From the NCBI RefSeq assembly GCF_001017175.1, contig NZ_LCYG01000021.1:90861-134632 (forward strand): DNA of 43,772 nt, in the 5' to 3' direction. Under the pieces are notes generated by a model. That model searched no databases. It worked only from the letters and a program-made list of their open reading frames with translations, and had not been told where the DNA came from. This stretch comes from Microvirga vignae. GTDB lineage: Bacteria; Pseudomonadota; Alphaproteobacteria; Rhizobiales; Beijerinckiaceae. Below are positions 6,546 through 15,783 of the stretch, piece after piece (the first letter of the stretch is position 1; every line of letters begins with the position of its first letter). A program made the translations under genes and the position numbers.

Positions 6546-9350
6546 TTACTGCCCCAGCCGCTCGAGCAGTGCGGGCACATGCACCTGGTCGGCCTTGTAG
6601 TTGCCGGTGAGTGAGTACATCACGATGTTGATGCCACTGCGGTAGGCCATCTCACGCTGGCGCTGATCGCTGCCGACAACGGGGAAAAGATATTCTCCGC
6701 GCGCACCGACAGCCCACGCGGCGGCAAGATCGTTGGAGGTGATGATGATCGGAGATACGCTGTCGCCAGAGCGGGCGGGACGGTTCTCTTCACCCTCTGC
6801 CTGAGGCGGTAGAGCTTCGACCCAGGTCTGTCCCGTGGCGTAGCGGCCGGGAAAGGAGTCGAGAATATAGAATGTCTTCGTCAGCACGTGATCTGTAGGC
6901 ACCGGCTCAAGCTCAGGAATGTCGAGGGTGGCCAACATGCGCCGCAGATACTGGCCTTCGGCACTCACCGCTCCATCGGGGCGATTGTTGAAAGCATCGC
7001 GAGTATCGAAGATCACTGTGCCGCCGCCTTTCATGAAGGCGTCGAGCTTACGGATCGCCGCTTCCGATGGAACGGGCCGTGTGGCGACGATGGGCCAGTA
7101 GATGAGCGGATAGAAAGCGACCTCATCGCGCGATGGATCGATGCCGATGGGATCGCCGGGGGTCAGCGCCGTGCGCTGCGACAGAACCTGCGTCAGTCCC
7201 AGAAGGCCGGCCCTGCTCGCCTCATCGACACCCGTATCGCCAGTGATCACGTAAGCCAAGCGTGTCACAAGTGCGGGGCTCGCGCTCTCGTCAAACCGGC
7301 GCGGCCCAAGGTCCTGCGCTCGCACATCGAAGGCGGAGGTAAAGAGCATCATCGATGCGAGAAGGATGGAGGCTGCCGCGCCTGCCTTGCGCAAGCGTCC
7401 TGAAAGATTTGCGAGATGGCCACCGAGCCACAGCGAAGCCAGCGTATCAGCAAGAAGCAGGATGAGAGCGAGCATGAAGAGAGGCATGCGCAGATCGATG
7501 GTTTGAGCGCCCGCCAGTGGTGCGATCCGTGCGTTGAGCGGAGCGATGTTGAGCAGTGCGAGCTTGTCGTCCGGCAGAAGCGCATTCACGGCGAGACTTG
7601 AATCGACGGGACCATAGAAGCCCGGCGGATGCTCTCCTGTAGCGCGCTCGTTATAGTTGCGAGCCACGGCACGGGCATTCGCAGCTGGTGTTGTGAACAC
7701 GCCGTAGCCATCAAGGGTTAGGCGTGGAGCAACGGTTTCGTTCTCGGCATTGCGCGCCTCCGCATTCACATCGCTCGGCGCACCAGCGAGAGCCGTGATC
7801 CGACGCAGCATGTCGACGAAGAGGCCGGAGAGCGGCAGGTTCGACCAGGTGGTGTCGGCGGTTACGTGGAAGAGCACGACGAGGCCGTCGCCACGCTTGT
7901 CTGCTGTTACGATGGGCGTTCCATCTGCCAGCGAGGCCCAGGTACGCGAGGGCAGATCGCCATCGGGCTCGGCGAGGATCTGGCGACGGATGCCGATCTC
8001 TTCCGGAACTTTCAGGCCAAAGAAGGGGCTCTCGCGCGTGAAGGGTGCAAAGGTTTTCGGCGTATCCCATGAGAGGGATCCACCGAGGCTGCGCCCGCCG
8101 CGGCGCAGGCGGACCGGCACGAGCTCGTCATTGCCCGCAGCCAAACGAGAACCCGCAAAGCGGAGCAGCAATCCGCCCTGTTCGACGAAAGCTGCCACCT
8201 TGCCGAGCGTTTCACGGTCGAGGCCGCCTACGTCGGCGAGCACGAGGATGGAAACTTGTTCCTCAATGAGCTGGTTCACTGCATCGGCCACGCCGCCGCG
8301 ACCCATGCGGATTTCCGAATAGGGCGAGAGGGCGCGCTCGATGTAATAGAGCGGTGAGAGAAGCGGCTGCGTCTGGTCGGCGGTGCCGCCGAATACGAGG
8401 CCCACGCGGCGACGCTTGCCGCGCTCGTCGAGGAGGTTCACCGCACCGGCGGAACTCTCGCCGAGAATTTCAATGCGGGCGATGGCGTTTCTGATCTCCG
8501 TGGGAAGATCGAAGGCAACCGTGGTTTCGGTGGCGTTCGCGTCGAAGGTGAAGCGCATGTCGGCGAGCGGCAGGTTTTTCAGATCAAGCGCCCGCAGCGT
8601 GCCGGAATCACGCCCGTTGGGTTCCGCCCTCACGACCCGCGCGTTCAGACGCCCGCTGGCATTCTCGACACCTGCGACCGCAAGCGTGGAAGCACGCTCG
8701 GATTTGAGCACTGTGATCCGCCGACCGTCTGCCATTCGTGCCAAGCCGTCGATGAAGCCCTGTCCATCAACGCCGGCAACCCCGTCACTGATCCAAACGA
8801 TCTGTGCATCAGGCGTCGCGTCCAGAAAACGCCGGACGGATTCGAGATGAGCTGCGCGATCCTGCAGATGCGGCTGCGGCTTCAAGGAGCGCAGACGCTC
8901 CAGCGTGGATCCGGGGTCCGAGGGTTCGATAGCGGCAGGCTGCTCCGCCGTGGCAATGAGAGCGACGGTGCGACCGTCGCGGCCAGCCGCCTCGATGCGC
9001 TCGGAGGCAAGATTCATCCGATCTCGCCAGTCGTGCGCAGCGGCAAGGCCATTATCCAAGACAATGAGGAGCGGCGCGCGGTTATTGTCCTCTGCCAGCG
9101 GATTCCAGATCGGACCTGCCGCAGCAAGGATGAGAAAAGCCGCGAGCAGCAGGCGCATGAGCAGAAGCCACCAGGGCGTGCGGGCCGGTGTCTCCTGTTC
9201 GGGGCGCAGATCGGCGAGGATCTTGAGCGGCGGAAAATCCACGCGCTTGGGCTGAGGCGGCGTAATGCGCAGGAGCAGCCAGATTGCAGGCAGAGCCGCG
9301 AGCGCCGTCAGGACGAGCGGAACGGTGAAGGTGAGGGGAAGGCCCAGCAT
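6546..9350 (-). CDS. BatA N-terminal / DUF4159 domain membrane protein
   Basis: A 934-residue protein with BatA-like N-terminus: a hydrophobic segment at 5-27, then the RVDFPPLKIL linker and a second helix at about 60-80. A VWA-like region follows, but the MIDAS position reads LIVLDNGLAAAHDW (residues 95-108), so DxSxS is replaced by DNGLA, while the later IVWISDGVAG is kept. A membrane segment sits near residue 620-640, then the C-terminal third (after LARLAYVITGDTG-like sequence) is the DUF4159 domain, a Rossmann-like region without known activity. It begins three bases after the DUF58 stop and is co-transcribed with moxR-like and VWA-like genes. The function is unknown; a scaffold lacking metal-dependent ligand binding is one possibility. 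Confidence 0.85.
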   Translation of the reverse strand: MLGLPLTFTVPLVLTALAALPAIWLLLRITPPQPKRVDFPPLKILADLRPEQETPARTPWWLLLMRLLLAAFLILAAAGPIWNPLAEDNNRAPLLIVLDNGLAAAHDWRDRMNLASERIEAAGRDGRTVALIATAEQPAAIEPSDPGSTLERLRSLKPQPHLQDRAAHLESVRRFLDATPDAQIVWISDGVAGVDGQGFIDGLARMADGRRITVLKSERASTLAVAGVENASGRLNARVVRAEPNGRDSGTLRALDLKNLPLADMRFTFDANATETTVAFDLPTEIRNAIARIEILGESSAGAVNLLDERGKRRRVGLVFGGTADQTQPLLSPLYYIERALSPYSEIRMGRGGVADAVNQLIEEQVSILVLADVGGLDRETLGKVAAFVEQGGLLLRFAGSRLAAGNDELVPVRLRRGGRSLGGSLSWDTPKTFAPFTRESPFFGLKVPEEIGIRRQILAEPDGDLPSRTWASLADGTPIVTADKRGDGLVVLFHVTADTTWSNLPLSGLFVDMLRRITALAGAPSDVNAEARNAENETVAPRLTLDGYGVFTTPAANARAVARNYNERATGEHPPGFYGPVDSSLAVNALLPDDKLALLNIAPLNARIAPLAGAQTIDLRMPLFMLALILLLADTLASLWLGGHLANLSGRLRKAGAAASILLASMMLFTSAFDVRAQDLGPRRFDESASPALVTRLAYVITGDTGVDEASRAGLLGLTQVLSQRTALTPGDPIGIDPSRDEVAFYPLIYWPIVATRPVPSEAAIRKLDAFMKGGGTVIFDTRDAFNNRPDGAVSAEGQYLRRMLATLDIPELEPVPTDHVLTKTFYILDSFPGRYATGQTWVEALPPQAEGEENRPARSGDSVSPIIITSNDLAAAWAVGARGEYLFPVVGSDQRQREMAYRSGINIVMYSLTGNYKADQVHVPALLERLGQ

Positions 9351-9353
9351 GAT

Positions 9354-10280
9354 CTAGCGCCCTCCTACAGCCGCGCCGCGGGAGGCCGACACCAAGGTCA
9401 TGAGGCGCAAAGCCACCTCGCTGGCCGGTCTGTCGGTGCGATGGATCGTGAAGGTCCATCCCCGGCGGCGCGTCAGTTCCCGCAACTCGGACCGGTGCGC
9501 GTCGATCCGCTCGCGGTAGGTACGCCCCCAGGCTTCGGCATCGCCGATGCGAAGGGAAAGACCATCCTCCAGGTCGTGCAAGACAGCCTGACCTTGGAAC
9601 GGGAAGGTCTCCTCGACTGGATCGACGATCATCACAAGATGGCCACGGGCGCCGCGTGAGGAGATGCCTTCCACGGTGGCTGCGATGTCGCGCACGGGCG
9701 AGAGGAAATCACTGATCAGGATGGCCTCGTGCTGCGGCGCGATGGGAGCGCTGGGCGGCAAATCCTCTTCGAGGGAAGCGCGGTCCGCCACCAATGTCTG
9801 CGCCATGGTCTCGGCGATCTGCCGGGTCGCGCGCGGTGCCATGAGGCCGAGCATGCCGATCCGCTCTCCTGCTTCCACGAAGCAACTGGCCAGAGCAAAC
9901 CCCAACACGATGGCACGCTCGACCTTGGGAGCTTGCGCAAGCTCTGAGGAATAGCCCATGGAAGCGGAGCGATCGATCCAGACCCAGAGGGTCTGAGCCG
10001 TCTCCCATTCGCGTTCCCGCACATAGAGCCGGTCGTCGCGGCCGGAGCGGCGCCAGTCGATGCGCTGCGCGGCCTCGCCTGCCACGAAGGGGCGGAATTG
10101 CCAGAAGCTTTCGCCAACGCCCGCGCGCCTGCGGCCATGGATGCCGTGGGCGAGGTTGGCGGCCACCCGCCTTGCCTCCAGAACGAGGCGGGGCATGCGG
10201 TGAGCAAGCGACAGAGCGCTCTCTGTTTCCTGACGCCGCGGCGAGCGGGCGCTCTCGGGAAGGACCCGGACGCGGGCCAT
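9354..10280 (-). CDS. DUF58 domain protein (VWA-like)
   Basis: A 308-residue soluble protein of the DUF58 family. The family hallmark GxGESFWQFRPFVAGEAAQRIDWR lies at about residues 55-77 (shown here only in outline), followed by the VWA MIDAS motif DRSASMG at 103-109. DUF58 proteins are standard partners of MoxR ATPases and are thought to be the VWA-type adaptor that connects the ATPase to its target, by analogy with ViaA/RavA and CoxE/CoxD. The gene starts 11 bases after the moxR-like stop and ends three bases before the DUF4159 gene. There is no signal peptide or clear membrane helix. Confidence 0.9.
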   Translation of the reverse strand: MARVRVLPESARSPRRQETESALSLAHRMPRLVLEARRVAANLAHGIHGRRRAGVGESFWQFRPFVAGEAAQRIDWRRSGRDDRLYVREREWETAQTLWVWIDRSASMGYSSELAQAPKVERAIVLGFALASCFVEAGERIGMLGLMAPRATRQIAETMAQTLVADRASLEEDLPPSAPIAPQHEAILISDFLSPVRDIAATVEGISSRGARGHLVMIVDPVEETFPFQGQAVLHDLEDGLSLRIGDAEAWGRTYRERIDAHRSELRELTRRRGWTFTIHRTDRPASEVALRLMTLVSASRGAAVGGR

Positions 10281-10291
10281 GACTGCGATCC

Positions 10292-11308
10292 TTAACTTGC
10301 CAGCCGCGCGGTGAGACGGCCGATGACGCTGCTCAGCGTCTCCCCATCGGCGCGGGCAGAGAAGGTGAGCGCCATGCGGTGCTTGAGAACAGGCTCAGCC
10401 AGCGCCATCACATCCGCAATGGAAGGCGCAACGCGCCCCTCGATCAGGGCCCTTGCACGCACGGCCAGCATCAATGCCTGGCTGGCACGGGGGCCGGGGC
10501 CCCAGAGAATCTTGTCGGTGACGCCGTCAAAAGCCTCTCCCTCGGGGCGGGCGGAGCGGACGAGATCGAGGATCGCCTCCACCACGCTCTCGCCCACCGG
10601 CAGGCGTCGCACGAGGCGCTGGGCGTTCATGAGCGCTTCGGCATTCATGACGGCGACGGGCTTGTGGTCCTCCGCACCAGTGGTCTCGATCAGGATGCGC
10701 CGCTCGGCCTCGCGGGTCGGGTAGTTCACATCGATCTGTAAAAGGAAACGGTCGAGCTGCGCCTCCGGGAGGGGATAGGTGCCTTCCTGCTCGATGGGAT
10801 TTTGCGTGGCCAGCACATGGAAGGGCTGCGGCAGATCATGCCGCTCGCCGCCTACGGACACATGATGCTCCTGCATGGCCTGGAGCAGGGCGGATTGGGT
10901 GCGCGGACTCGCGCGGTTGATCTCGTCCGCCATGAGCAGCTGGGTGAAGACCGGGCCTTTCACGAAGCGGAAGGAGCGGCGGCGGTCGGCACCCTCGTCG
11001 AGGATCTCGGAACCGAGGATGTCGGACGGCATCAGATCGGGGGTGAACTGGATGCGGCGGGCGTCCAAGCCTAGAACGGTGCCCAGCGTTTCGACGAGCT
11101 TGGTCTTCGCAAGGCCTGGGACGCCCACGAGCAGGCCGTGACCGCCCGCAAGCAGGGTGATCAGGGTCTGATCGACCACGTCTTCCTGGCCGAAGATGAC
11201 GGTGTGAATGGCCTCCCTGGCGCGCCCGACAGTCTCAAGCGTCGCCTCCGCATTGCGGATGATCGCGTCGTCCAGGGCGGTGGGCGCTTGAGACATGCTG
11301 GCCGTCAT
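10292..11308 (-). CDS. MoxR family AAA+ ATPase
   Basis: A 338-residue AAA+ ATPase of the MoxR group. Walker A GVPGLAKT is at residues 62-69, Walker B LLMADEI at 124-130 followed by NRASPRTQSALLQAMQE, and sensor 1 LATQN at 166-170. The start at 11308 (MTASMSQAP) has GGGAG nine bases upstream; an upstream in-frame start exists without a site. MoxR ATPases work as chaperone-like machines for assembly of metalloenzymes or envelope complexes together with VWA proteins. This is the first gene of the minus-strand operon with DUF58, DUF4159 and VWA-like genes. The upstream region to 11506 must hold its promoter, divergent from the DUF1285 operon; I cannot pick it confidently. Confidence 0.93.
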   Translation of the reverse strand: MTASMSQAPTALDDAIIRNAEATLETVGRAREAIHTVIFGQEDVVDQTLITLLAGGHGLLVGVPGLAKTKLVETLGTVLGLDARRIQFTPDLMPSDILGSEILDEGADRRRSFRFVKGPVFTQLLMADEINRASPRTQSALLQAMQEHHVSVGGERHDLPQPFHVLATQNPIEQEGTYPLPEAQLDRFLLQIDVNYPTREAERRILIETTGAEDHKPVAVMNAEALMNAQRLVRRLPVGESVVEAILDLVRSARPEGEAFDGVTDKILWGPGPRASQALMLAVRARALIEGRVAPSIADVMALAEPVLKHRMALTFSARADGETLSSVIGRLTARLAS

Positions 11309-11506
11309 GAGGTCATTCTCCCTCTCGTTGCATACGCCCCCAAACACCTAGTCTGCCTTCTATCCCCATGGAGTGGCAAGAGTCGATCAGCCGCAGCGGG
11401 TAGCCGGAGGATTGGACGAAGCTCCTGGGGACTCTATGCTTAGGAACTAGCCGATGGCAGCCCTTCGTCGATCCTCAATGTTCACTTTCTTGTTCACGCT
11501 TGCGTC

Positions 11507-12109
11507 ATGACGGATTCCAACACCCCTTCTCCCAGTTCTGCCCTGGCCCGCCTCGCGGAGGCGCTCGGCGCGGAGGCCAAGCGAAAAGGCCTTCCGCCGG
11601 TGGAGCGCTGGAACCCGCCTTATTGCGGCGAGATCGACATGCGCATCGCCGCCGACGGCTCCTGGCACTATATGGGCTCGCCCATCAACCGACCCGCGCT
11701 TGTAAGACTGTTCTCCACAGTTCTTCGCAGGGACCCGGAGCGCCATGTGCTCGTCACCCCTGTGGAGCGGGTGGGGATCACCGTCGAGGACGCCCCGTTC
11801 CTCGCCGTCGAGATGGCGGTCGAAGGGGAGGGGGAGGATCGCCAGATCGCCTTCCGTACGAATGTGGACGACCTCGTGCAGGTAGGATCCGACCATCCCC
11901 TGCGCTTCGAGCAGGAGGAGCATGGTGGCGTGAAACCTTATGTGAAGGTGCGGGGCGATCTGTGGGCGCTCGTGACCCGGGCCTTGACCATGGACCTGAT
12001 TGCTTTGGCTGAGGAGCGGGAGGTCGAGGGACAGAATCTGTTCGGGGTTGTGGTGAAGGGGGCCTTCTTCCCCATCGCTTCGGCTTCCGACCTGGAGGGA
12101 CTCGCATGA
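11507..12109 (+). CDS. DUF1285 domain protein
   Basis: A 200-residue soluble protein matching the DUF1285 family. The pattern VERWNPPYCGEIDMRIAADG followed by WHYMGSPINRPALVRLFSTVLRRD is typical of it. The family has a small beta-rich fold and no assigned function. It heads a tightly overlapping plus-strand operon: its last codons overlap the NUDIX start by four bases (ATGA). The conserved neighbourhood with a CoA-type NUDIX hydrolase and CCA-adding enzyme, and opposite a MoxR operon, is common in alphaproteobacteria, but no mechanism links them. Confidence 0.88.
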   Translation: MTDSNTPSPSSALARLAEALGAEAKRKGLPPVERWNPPYCGEIDMRIAADGSWHYMGSPINRPALVRLFSTVLRRDPERHVLVTPVERVGITVEDAPFLAVEMAVEGEGEDRQIAFRTNVDDLVQVGSDHPLRFEQEEHGGVKPYVKVRGDLWALVTRALTMDLIALAEEREVEGQNLFGVVVKGAFFPIASASDLEGLA

Positions 12110-12744
12110 GGGTTGCTCCCCGGGACAAGCCGGATTTCCTGGCGCTGGCTTCCGAGCGGCTGCGCCATGAGCCGCCGCATGTGGAGGATGCGCTTGCCAA
12201 TCCGCGCGGCGACCACAGCCTCGACAATGTGCCCCTGGCCTATCCCTTGGAGCCCAAGCCCGCCGCCGTGCTGGTGCCTGTCGTGATGCGGGAGGAGCCG
12301 GCTTTGCTGCTCACCGAGCGTTCCGCTCACTTGCGCCAGCATTCGGGCCAGATCGCCTTTCCCGGCGGACGGGTCGACCCGTCCGACGAATCGATCCTCG
12401 CGGCGGCCTGCCGTGAGGCTGAAGAGGAGATCGGGCTCGACAGTCGCTTCATCTCGCCCCTCGGCTATCTCGATGCCTATCTCTCCACCACCAATTACCT
12501 GGTCATTCCAGTCGTGGCGCGGGTCTCGCCATCCTATACGCTCAATCTCAATCACAACGAGGTGGCTGATGCCTTCGAGGTGCCCTTGAGCTTCCTCATG
12601 GACCCGGCACGTCACGAGCTTCATTCGCGTGAGTGGAAGGGCAGGCTTCGGCGCTATTACGCGATGCCCTACGAGGGGCGGTATATCTGGGGCGTGACCG
12701 CGGGCATCATCCGCAATCTCTACGAGAGGCTCTACACTCCATGA
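12106..12744 (+). CDS. CoA pyrophosphatase-like NUDIX hydrolase
   Basis: A 212-residue NUDIX protein of the NudL/CoAse type. It has both the NuCoA motif upstream (LLLTERSAHLRQHSGQIAFP) and the NUDIX box (GGRVDPSDESILAAACREAE, then EEIGLD). Such enzymes cleave CoA or acyl-CoA to 3',5'-ADP and (acyl-)phosphopantetheine and need Mg2+ or Mn2+. The combination of the two motifs makes the assignment fairly secure at family level. It overlaps DUF1285 at the start (ATGA) and DUF6111 at the end (ATGA), so translation of all three is coupled. Confidence 0.88.
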   Translation: MRVAPRDKPDFLALASERLRHEPPHVEDALANPRGDHSLDNVPLAYPLEPKPAAVLVPVVMREEPALLLTERSAHLRQHSGQIAFPGGRVDPSDESILAAACREAEEEIGLDSRFISPLGYLDAYLSTTNYLVIPVVARVSPSYTLNLNHNEVADAFEVPLSFLMDPARHELHSREWKGRLRRYYAMPYEGRYIWGVTAGIIRNLYERLYTP

Positions 12745-12998
12745 CACGCGCGTTCCTGCAGGGATTGGTGCTGTTCTTCCTGCCTTTCGTTCTCTTCGGC
12801 CTTTATCTCGTCATCCGCCGTCGCAACGCTCTGGCTTGGTCCTCCTGGAGCGATCAATCGTTCTGGCTCGCCATCGCGGGCCTTGCTATGGTCATCGCCT
12901 CGCTCATCGTCACAGGCTTGGTGACCGAGCGTCATACCGGCGCCTTCGTGCCGCCCCACATCGAAAATGGACGAGTCGTCCCGGGACAGTTTCAGTGA
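12741..12998 (+). CDS. DUF6111 family small membrane protein
   Basis: An 85-residue membrane protein with two helices, at about residues 5-25 (FLQGLVLFFLPFVLFGLYLV) and 42-62 (FWLAIAGLAMVIASLIVTGL). It ends with the conserved-looking YVPPH-like tail (FVPPHIENGRVVPGQF). The layout matches the DUF6111 family, which has no known function. The start ATG at 12741 overlaps the NUDIX stop, and its TGA overlaps the GTG start of the CCA-adding enzyme (GTGA), so it sits inside one continuous translational unit. Confidence 0.85.
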   Translation: MTRAFLQGLVLFFLPFVLFGLYLVIRRRNALAWSSWSDQSFWLAIAGLAMVIASLIVTGLVTERHTGAFVPPHIENGRVVPGQFQ

Positions 12999-14242
12999 GT
13001 GAGACCCTCGATCACAAGGCGCTTCTTGGCCTGCTGGAGCGCCCGCAGCTGCGGCGCCTGCTTGAAGCCTTCAACAACCATGGCGAAGAGACGCGTATCG
13101 TGGGCGGGGCCGTACGCAATGCCCTGCTCGGCCGGCCTGTCACGGAGGTGGATTGCGCGACCACCATGCTGCCTGACGTCATGGTCAGGCGGGCGCATGA
13201 CGCCGGGTTCAAACCTGTTCCGACCGGCATCGACCACGGCACTGTGACTGTCGTCGTCGACGGCGAACCCTTCGAGGTCACTACCCTGCGCGTGGATGTG
13301 GAAACGGACGGGCGCTATGCGGTCGTGCATTTCGGGCGCGACTTCGTGCGTGATGCAAGGCGGCGCGATTTCACCATCAACGCCCTCTCGCTTGGTCTTG
13401 ACGGAAAGCTCTACGACTACACTGATGGTGTTGCCGATCTTAAAGAGCGGCGTGTGCGCTTCATCGGCGATGCGCATAAGCGCATTCGCGAGGATTTCCT
13501 GCGCATCATGCGCTTCTTCCGCTTCCATGCGGAATATGCGGAGGGTGAGCCCGATGCGGAAGGCCTCGAGGCATCGGGGATCGAGCGACAGGGATTGGCC
13601 ATTCTCTCAAAGGAGCGAATCCGCCACGAGTTGCTCAAGCTTCTCGTGGCACGGCGGGCGGAAGAGACACTTCGTGTGCTGAGCCATTACGGTTTTCTCA
13701 CGTGGCTGATTGCCGGTGCCGCCGAGTTCGGGCGCTTCAGCAGAGTGGCTGCGTTCGACAAGGACAACCCGGTTGCGATCTGGCGTCTCGCGGCGCTTGC
13801 CATGATGGTCGAGCAGGATGCGGATCGCCTGCGCGAGCATCTCAGGCTCTCGAATGACGAGCATAAGAAGCTCGTGACCTATGCGCGGTTGCTTGTCGTT
13901 CTGAAAACCTGGGCCTTGCCGCTCGATGCAAGCGCGATCCGCCGCCTCGTGGCCGATCATGGCGTCGAGACGTTGAGTGCCGTTCTCGCCGCCATCGATG
14001 GAGAGCCTTCACCCCACATCAATGGGGATGCGTTGAGCGCCCTTGAGCGCTATCGAAGCGGTGAGGAGAGCTTGCCGGCTTTCCCTTTGCGTGGCGCCGA
14101 TCTGGTGGAGCGCGGTATTCCGAAAGGGCCGAAGGTCGGTGAGATCCTCGGCTTAGCTCGTCAAGCCTGGCTCTCTGAAGGATGTCGGACGGATGAGTCT
14201 TACGCGAAGGATTTGTTGGAGCGGATTTTGGCTCGCGCCTAA
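12995..14242 (+). CDS. CCA tRNA nucleotidyltransferase / poly(A) polymerase family protein
   Basis: A 415-residue class II nucleotidyltransferase that adds or repairs the 3' CCA end of tRNA. The GTG start at 12995 (VSETLDHKALLGLLE) overlaps the DUF6111 stop; an open frame reaches further back but reads through DUF6111. Motifs are IVGGAVRNALLGRPVTEVDC (residues about 32-52), the ERhDFTINAL-type motif as ARRRDFTINAL, and the neck motif with EDFLRIMRFFRF. The first carboxylate of the catalytic DxD is Glu here (E-V-D) rather than the usual Asp. It is the last gene of the DUF1285-NUDIX-DUF6111 operon. Discrimination between a true CCA enzyme and a poly(A) polymerase is not possible by eye. Confidence 0.9.
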   Translation: MSETLDHKALLGLLERPQLRRLLEAFNNHGEETRIVGGAVRNALLGRPVTEVDCATTMLPDVMVRRAHDAGFKPVPTGIDHGTVTVVVDGEPFEVTTLRVDVETDGRYAVVHFGRDFVRDARRRDFTINALSLGLDGKLYDYTDGVADLKERRVRFIGDAHKRIREDFLRIMRFFRFHAEYAEGEPDAEGLEASGIERQGLAILSKERIRHELLKLLVARRAEETLRVLSHYGFLTWLIAGAAEFGRFSRVAAFDKDNPVAIWRLAALAMMVEQDADRLREHLRLSNDEHKKLVTYARLLVVLKTWALPLDASAIRRLVADHGVETLSAVLAAIDGEPSPHINGDALSALERYRSGEESLPAFPLRGADLVERGIPKGPKVGEILGLARQAWLSEGCRTDESYAKDLLERILARA

Positions 14243-14249
14243 ACACTAA

Positions 14250-14335
14250 GTCATGGCCGGGCTTGTCCCGGCCATCCACGTCTTAAGGCCACCTCAAAGG
14301 CATGGATCCCCGGAACAAATCCGGGGACGACGGAG
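14250..14335. repeat. REP-like palindromic repeat
   Basis: Contains GGCCGGG-CTTGT-CCCGGCC, a palindrome starting at about 14256, then CATCCACGTCTT, and after about 25 bases a second palindrome GGATCCCCGG-AACAAAT-CCGGGGA. This paired arrangement (tcatggccgggcttgtcccggccatccacg) is a familiar dispersed extragenic element in Hyphomicrobiales genomes. It lies between the convergent CCA enzyme and hemF genes, where it may also act as terminator. Confidence 0.65.
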
Positions 14336-14397
14336 GAGAAAAGGCAGTCACATGGTCCCGGATTCTGCTTCGCTGTCTCGGGATGTGTGCTTGTGAC

Positions 14398-15294
14398 CTA
14401 CGGCCACCTCACCGTTGGCGGCATCGAAGACAGGATCGAAGCGATGTTGCCGCCGGTCTTCAGGCCGAAGATCGTGCCGCGATCATAGAGCAGGTTGAAC
14501 TCGACATAGCGGCCGCGGCGTATCTGCTGCTCGAAGCGGTCTCCTTCCGTCCAGTTCTTCGTTACATTGCGGCGCACGATCTCGGGATAGATCTTCAGAA
14601 AGGCCTCGCCCACGTCCTTGGTGAAGGCAAGGTCCTCGTCCGGATTTCCGGTCCAGTGGTAATCATAGAAGATGCCGCCGATGCCGCGCGGCTCATGGCG
14701 GTGCTTGAGATAGAAATACTCATCGCACCACTTCTTGTACTTCTCATAAGAGCCTTCAGGCGCATGGCGACGGCAGGCACCCTCCATGGCGGCATGGAAA
14801 CCGATGCTGTCAGGATCCTCCTGCGTGCGGCGACGGTCGAGCACGGGCGTGAGATCGGCACCGCCGCCGAACCAGGATTTCGTCGTCACCACGAAGCGCG
14901 TGTTCATGTGAACGGTAGGCACATTCGGGTTCCATGGGTGGGCGATGAGCGAGATGCCGCCGGCCCAGAAGCGCGGGTCCTGGTCGGAGCCCGGAATCTG
15001 GCCGCGGAACTCCGGAGCGAACTCGCCATGCACGGTCGAGACATGCACGCCCACCTTCTCGAATACACGGCCCCGCATCATGGACATGACGCCGCCGCCA
15101 CCCGGCGCGCCGCTGTGGTCCTTGCGCTCCCAGGGCGTGCGCTCGAAACGGCCGGGCTCCGAGGCCTCCGAGGGCAGGGGAGCCGTGACTTCGTCCTCAA
15201 GCTGCTCGAAGGCGGCGCAGATCCGGTCGCGGAGAGAGACAAACCAGAGAGGGGCTTCGATCTGCAGGCGCTCGATATCGGCTTTGTCGGTCAT
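14398..15294 (-). CDS. hemF: Oxygen-dependent coproporphyrinogen III oxidase
   Basis: A 298-residue soluble enzyme that oxidatively decarboxylates coproporphyrinogen III to protoporphyrinogen IX using O2, in haem synthesis. Family blocks are continuous: [54 protein letters not shown], and near the end [18 protein letters not shown]. The length is normal for aerobic HemF. It lies nine bases downstream of trmL on the same strand, so they may be co-transcribed. The presence of the O2-dependent form, together with petABC, fits an aerobic organism. Confidence 0.97.
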   Translation of the reverse strand: MTDKADIERLQIEAPLWFVSLRDRICAAFEQLEDEVTAPLPSEASEPGRFERTPWERKDHSGAPGGGGVMSMMRGRVFEKVGVHVSTVHGEFAPEFRGQIPGSDQDPRFWAGGISLIAHPWNPNVPTVHMNTRFVVTTKSWFGGGADLTPVLDRRRTQEDPDSIGFHAAMEGACRRHAPEGSYEKYKKWCDEYFYLKHRHEPRGIGGIFYDYHWTGNPDEDLAFTKDVGEAFLKIYPEIVRRNVTKNWTEGDRFEQQIRRGRYVEFNLLYDRGTIFGLKTGGNIASILSSMPPTVRWP

Positions 15295-15303
15295 GGGGTC
15301 GCC

Positions 15304-15783
15304 TCAGCTTTCAATAGGGGTGGGATTAGGGAAGGCCCCCGTCTGCCGCAAGGCTTCGCCGAGGATCATGGCCGCGGTGACGGCCACGTTGAGCGAGCGC
15401 ATGCCCGCCTGCATGGGCACAATGATCCGGGCATCCGCAGCCTCATGGACCTCGTCCGGCACGCCGGCAGACTCGCGACCCACCAGGATGATGTCCTCAG
15501 GCTCATACCGGAAATCGGTGTAGGGCACGGCGCCTTTGGTGGTCGCCAGCACCAGCCGGCCCTGTCCCTCGCGCCGCCATTCCTCGAAGGCACGCCAGGA
15601 AATGTGACGTGTGATCGTCACGTGATTGAGGTAATCCATCCCGGAGCGGCGCAAGTTCCGGTCCGACACGTCGAAGGCCGCAGGCTCGATGATCTCGACC
15701 GGCACGCCGAGGCAGGCGGCCAGGCGCAGCATGGTGCCGGTGTTCTGCGGGATGTCCGGCTGGAAAATGGCAAGACGAGGCAT
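15304..15783 (-). CDS. trmL: tRNA (cytidine/uridine-34-2'-O)-methyltransferase
   Basis: A 159-residue minimal SPOUT methyltransferase that methylates the ribose 2'-OH of the wobble nucleotide in certain tRNALeu, using SAM. It shows the N-terminal block LAIFQPDIPQNTGTMLRLAA and the knotted C-terminal motifs ILVGRESAGVP and IIVPMQAGMRSLNVAVTAAM, which bind SAM. The length matches TrmL dimers, which lack an extra RNA-binding domain. It precedes hemF on the minus strand and is divergent from the ABC exporter gene, with about 100 bases between. Confidence 0.95.
   Translation of the reverse strand: MPRLAIFQPDIPQNTGTMLRLAACLGVPVEIIEPAAFDVSDRNLRRSGMDYLNHVTITRHISWRAFEEWRREGQGRLVLATTKGAVPYTDFRYEPEDIILVGRESAGVPDEVHEAADARIIVPMQAGMRSLNVAVTAAMILGEALRQTGAFPNPTPIES

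Noticed and set aside
11425..11460. GGAAC followed by CGTC before DUF1285, considered as EcfG promoter
   Set aside because: Spacer 18 and CGTC in place of CGTT.
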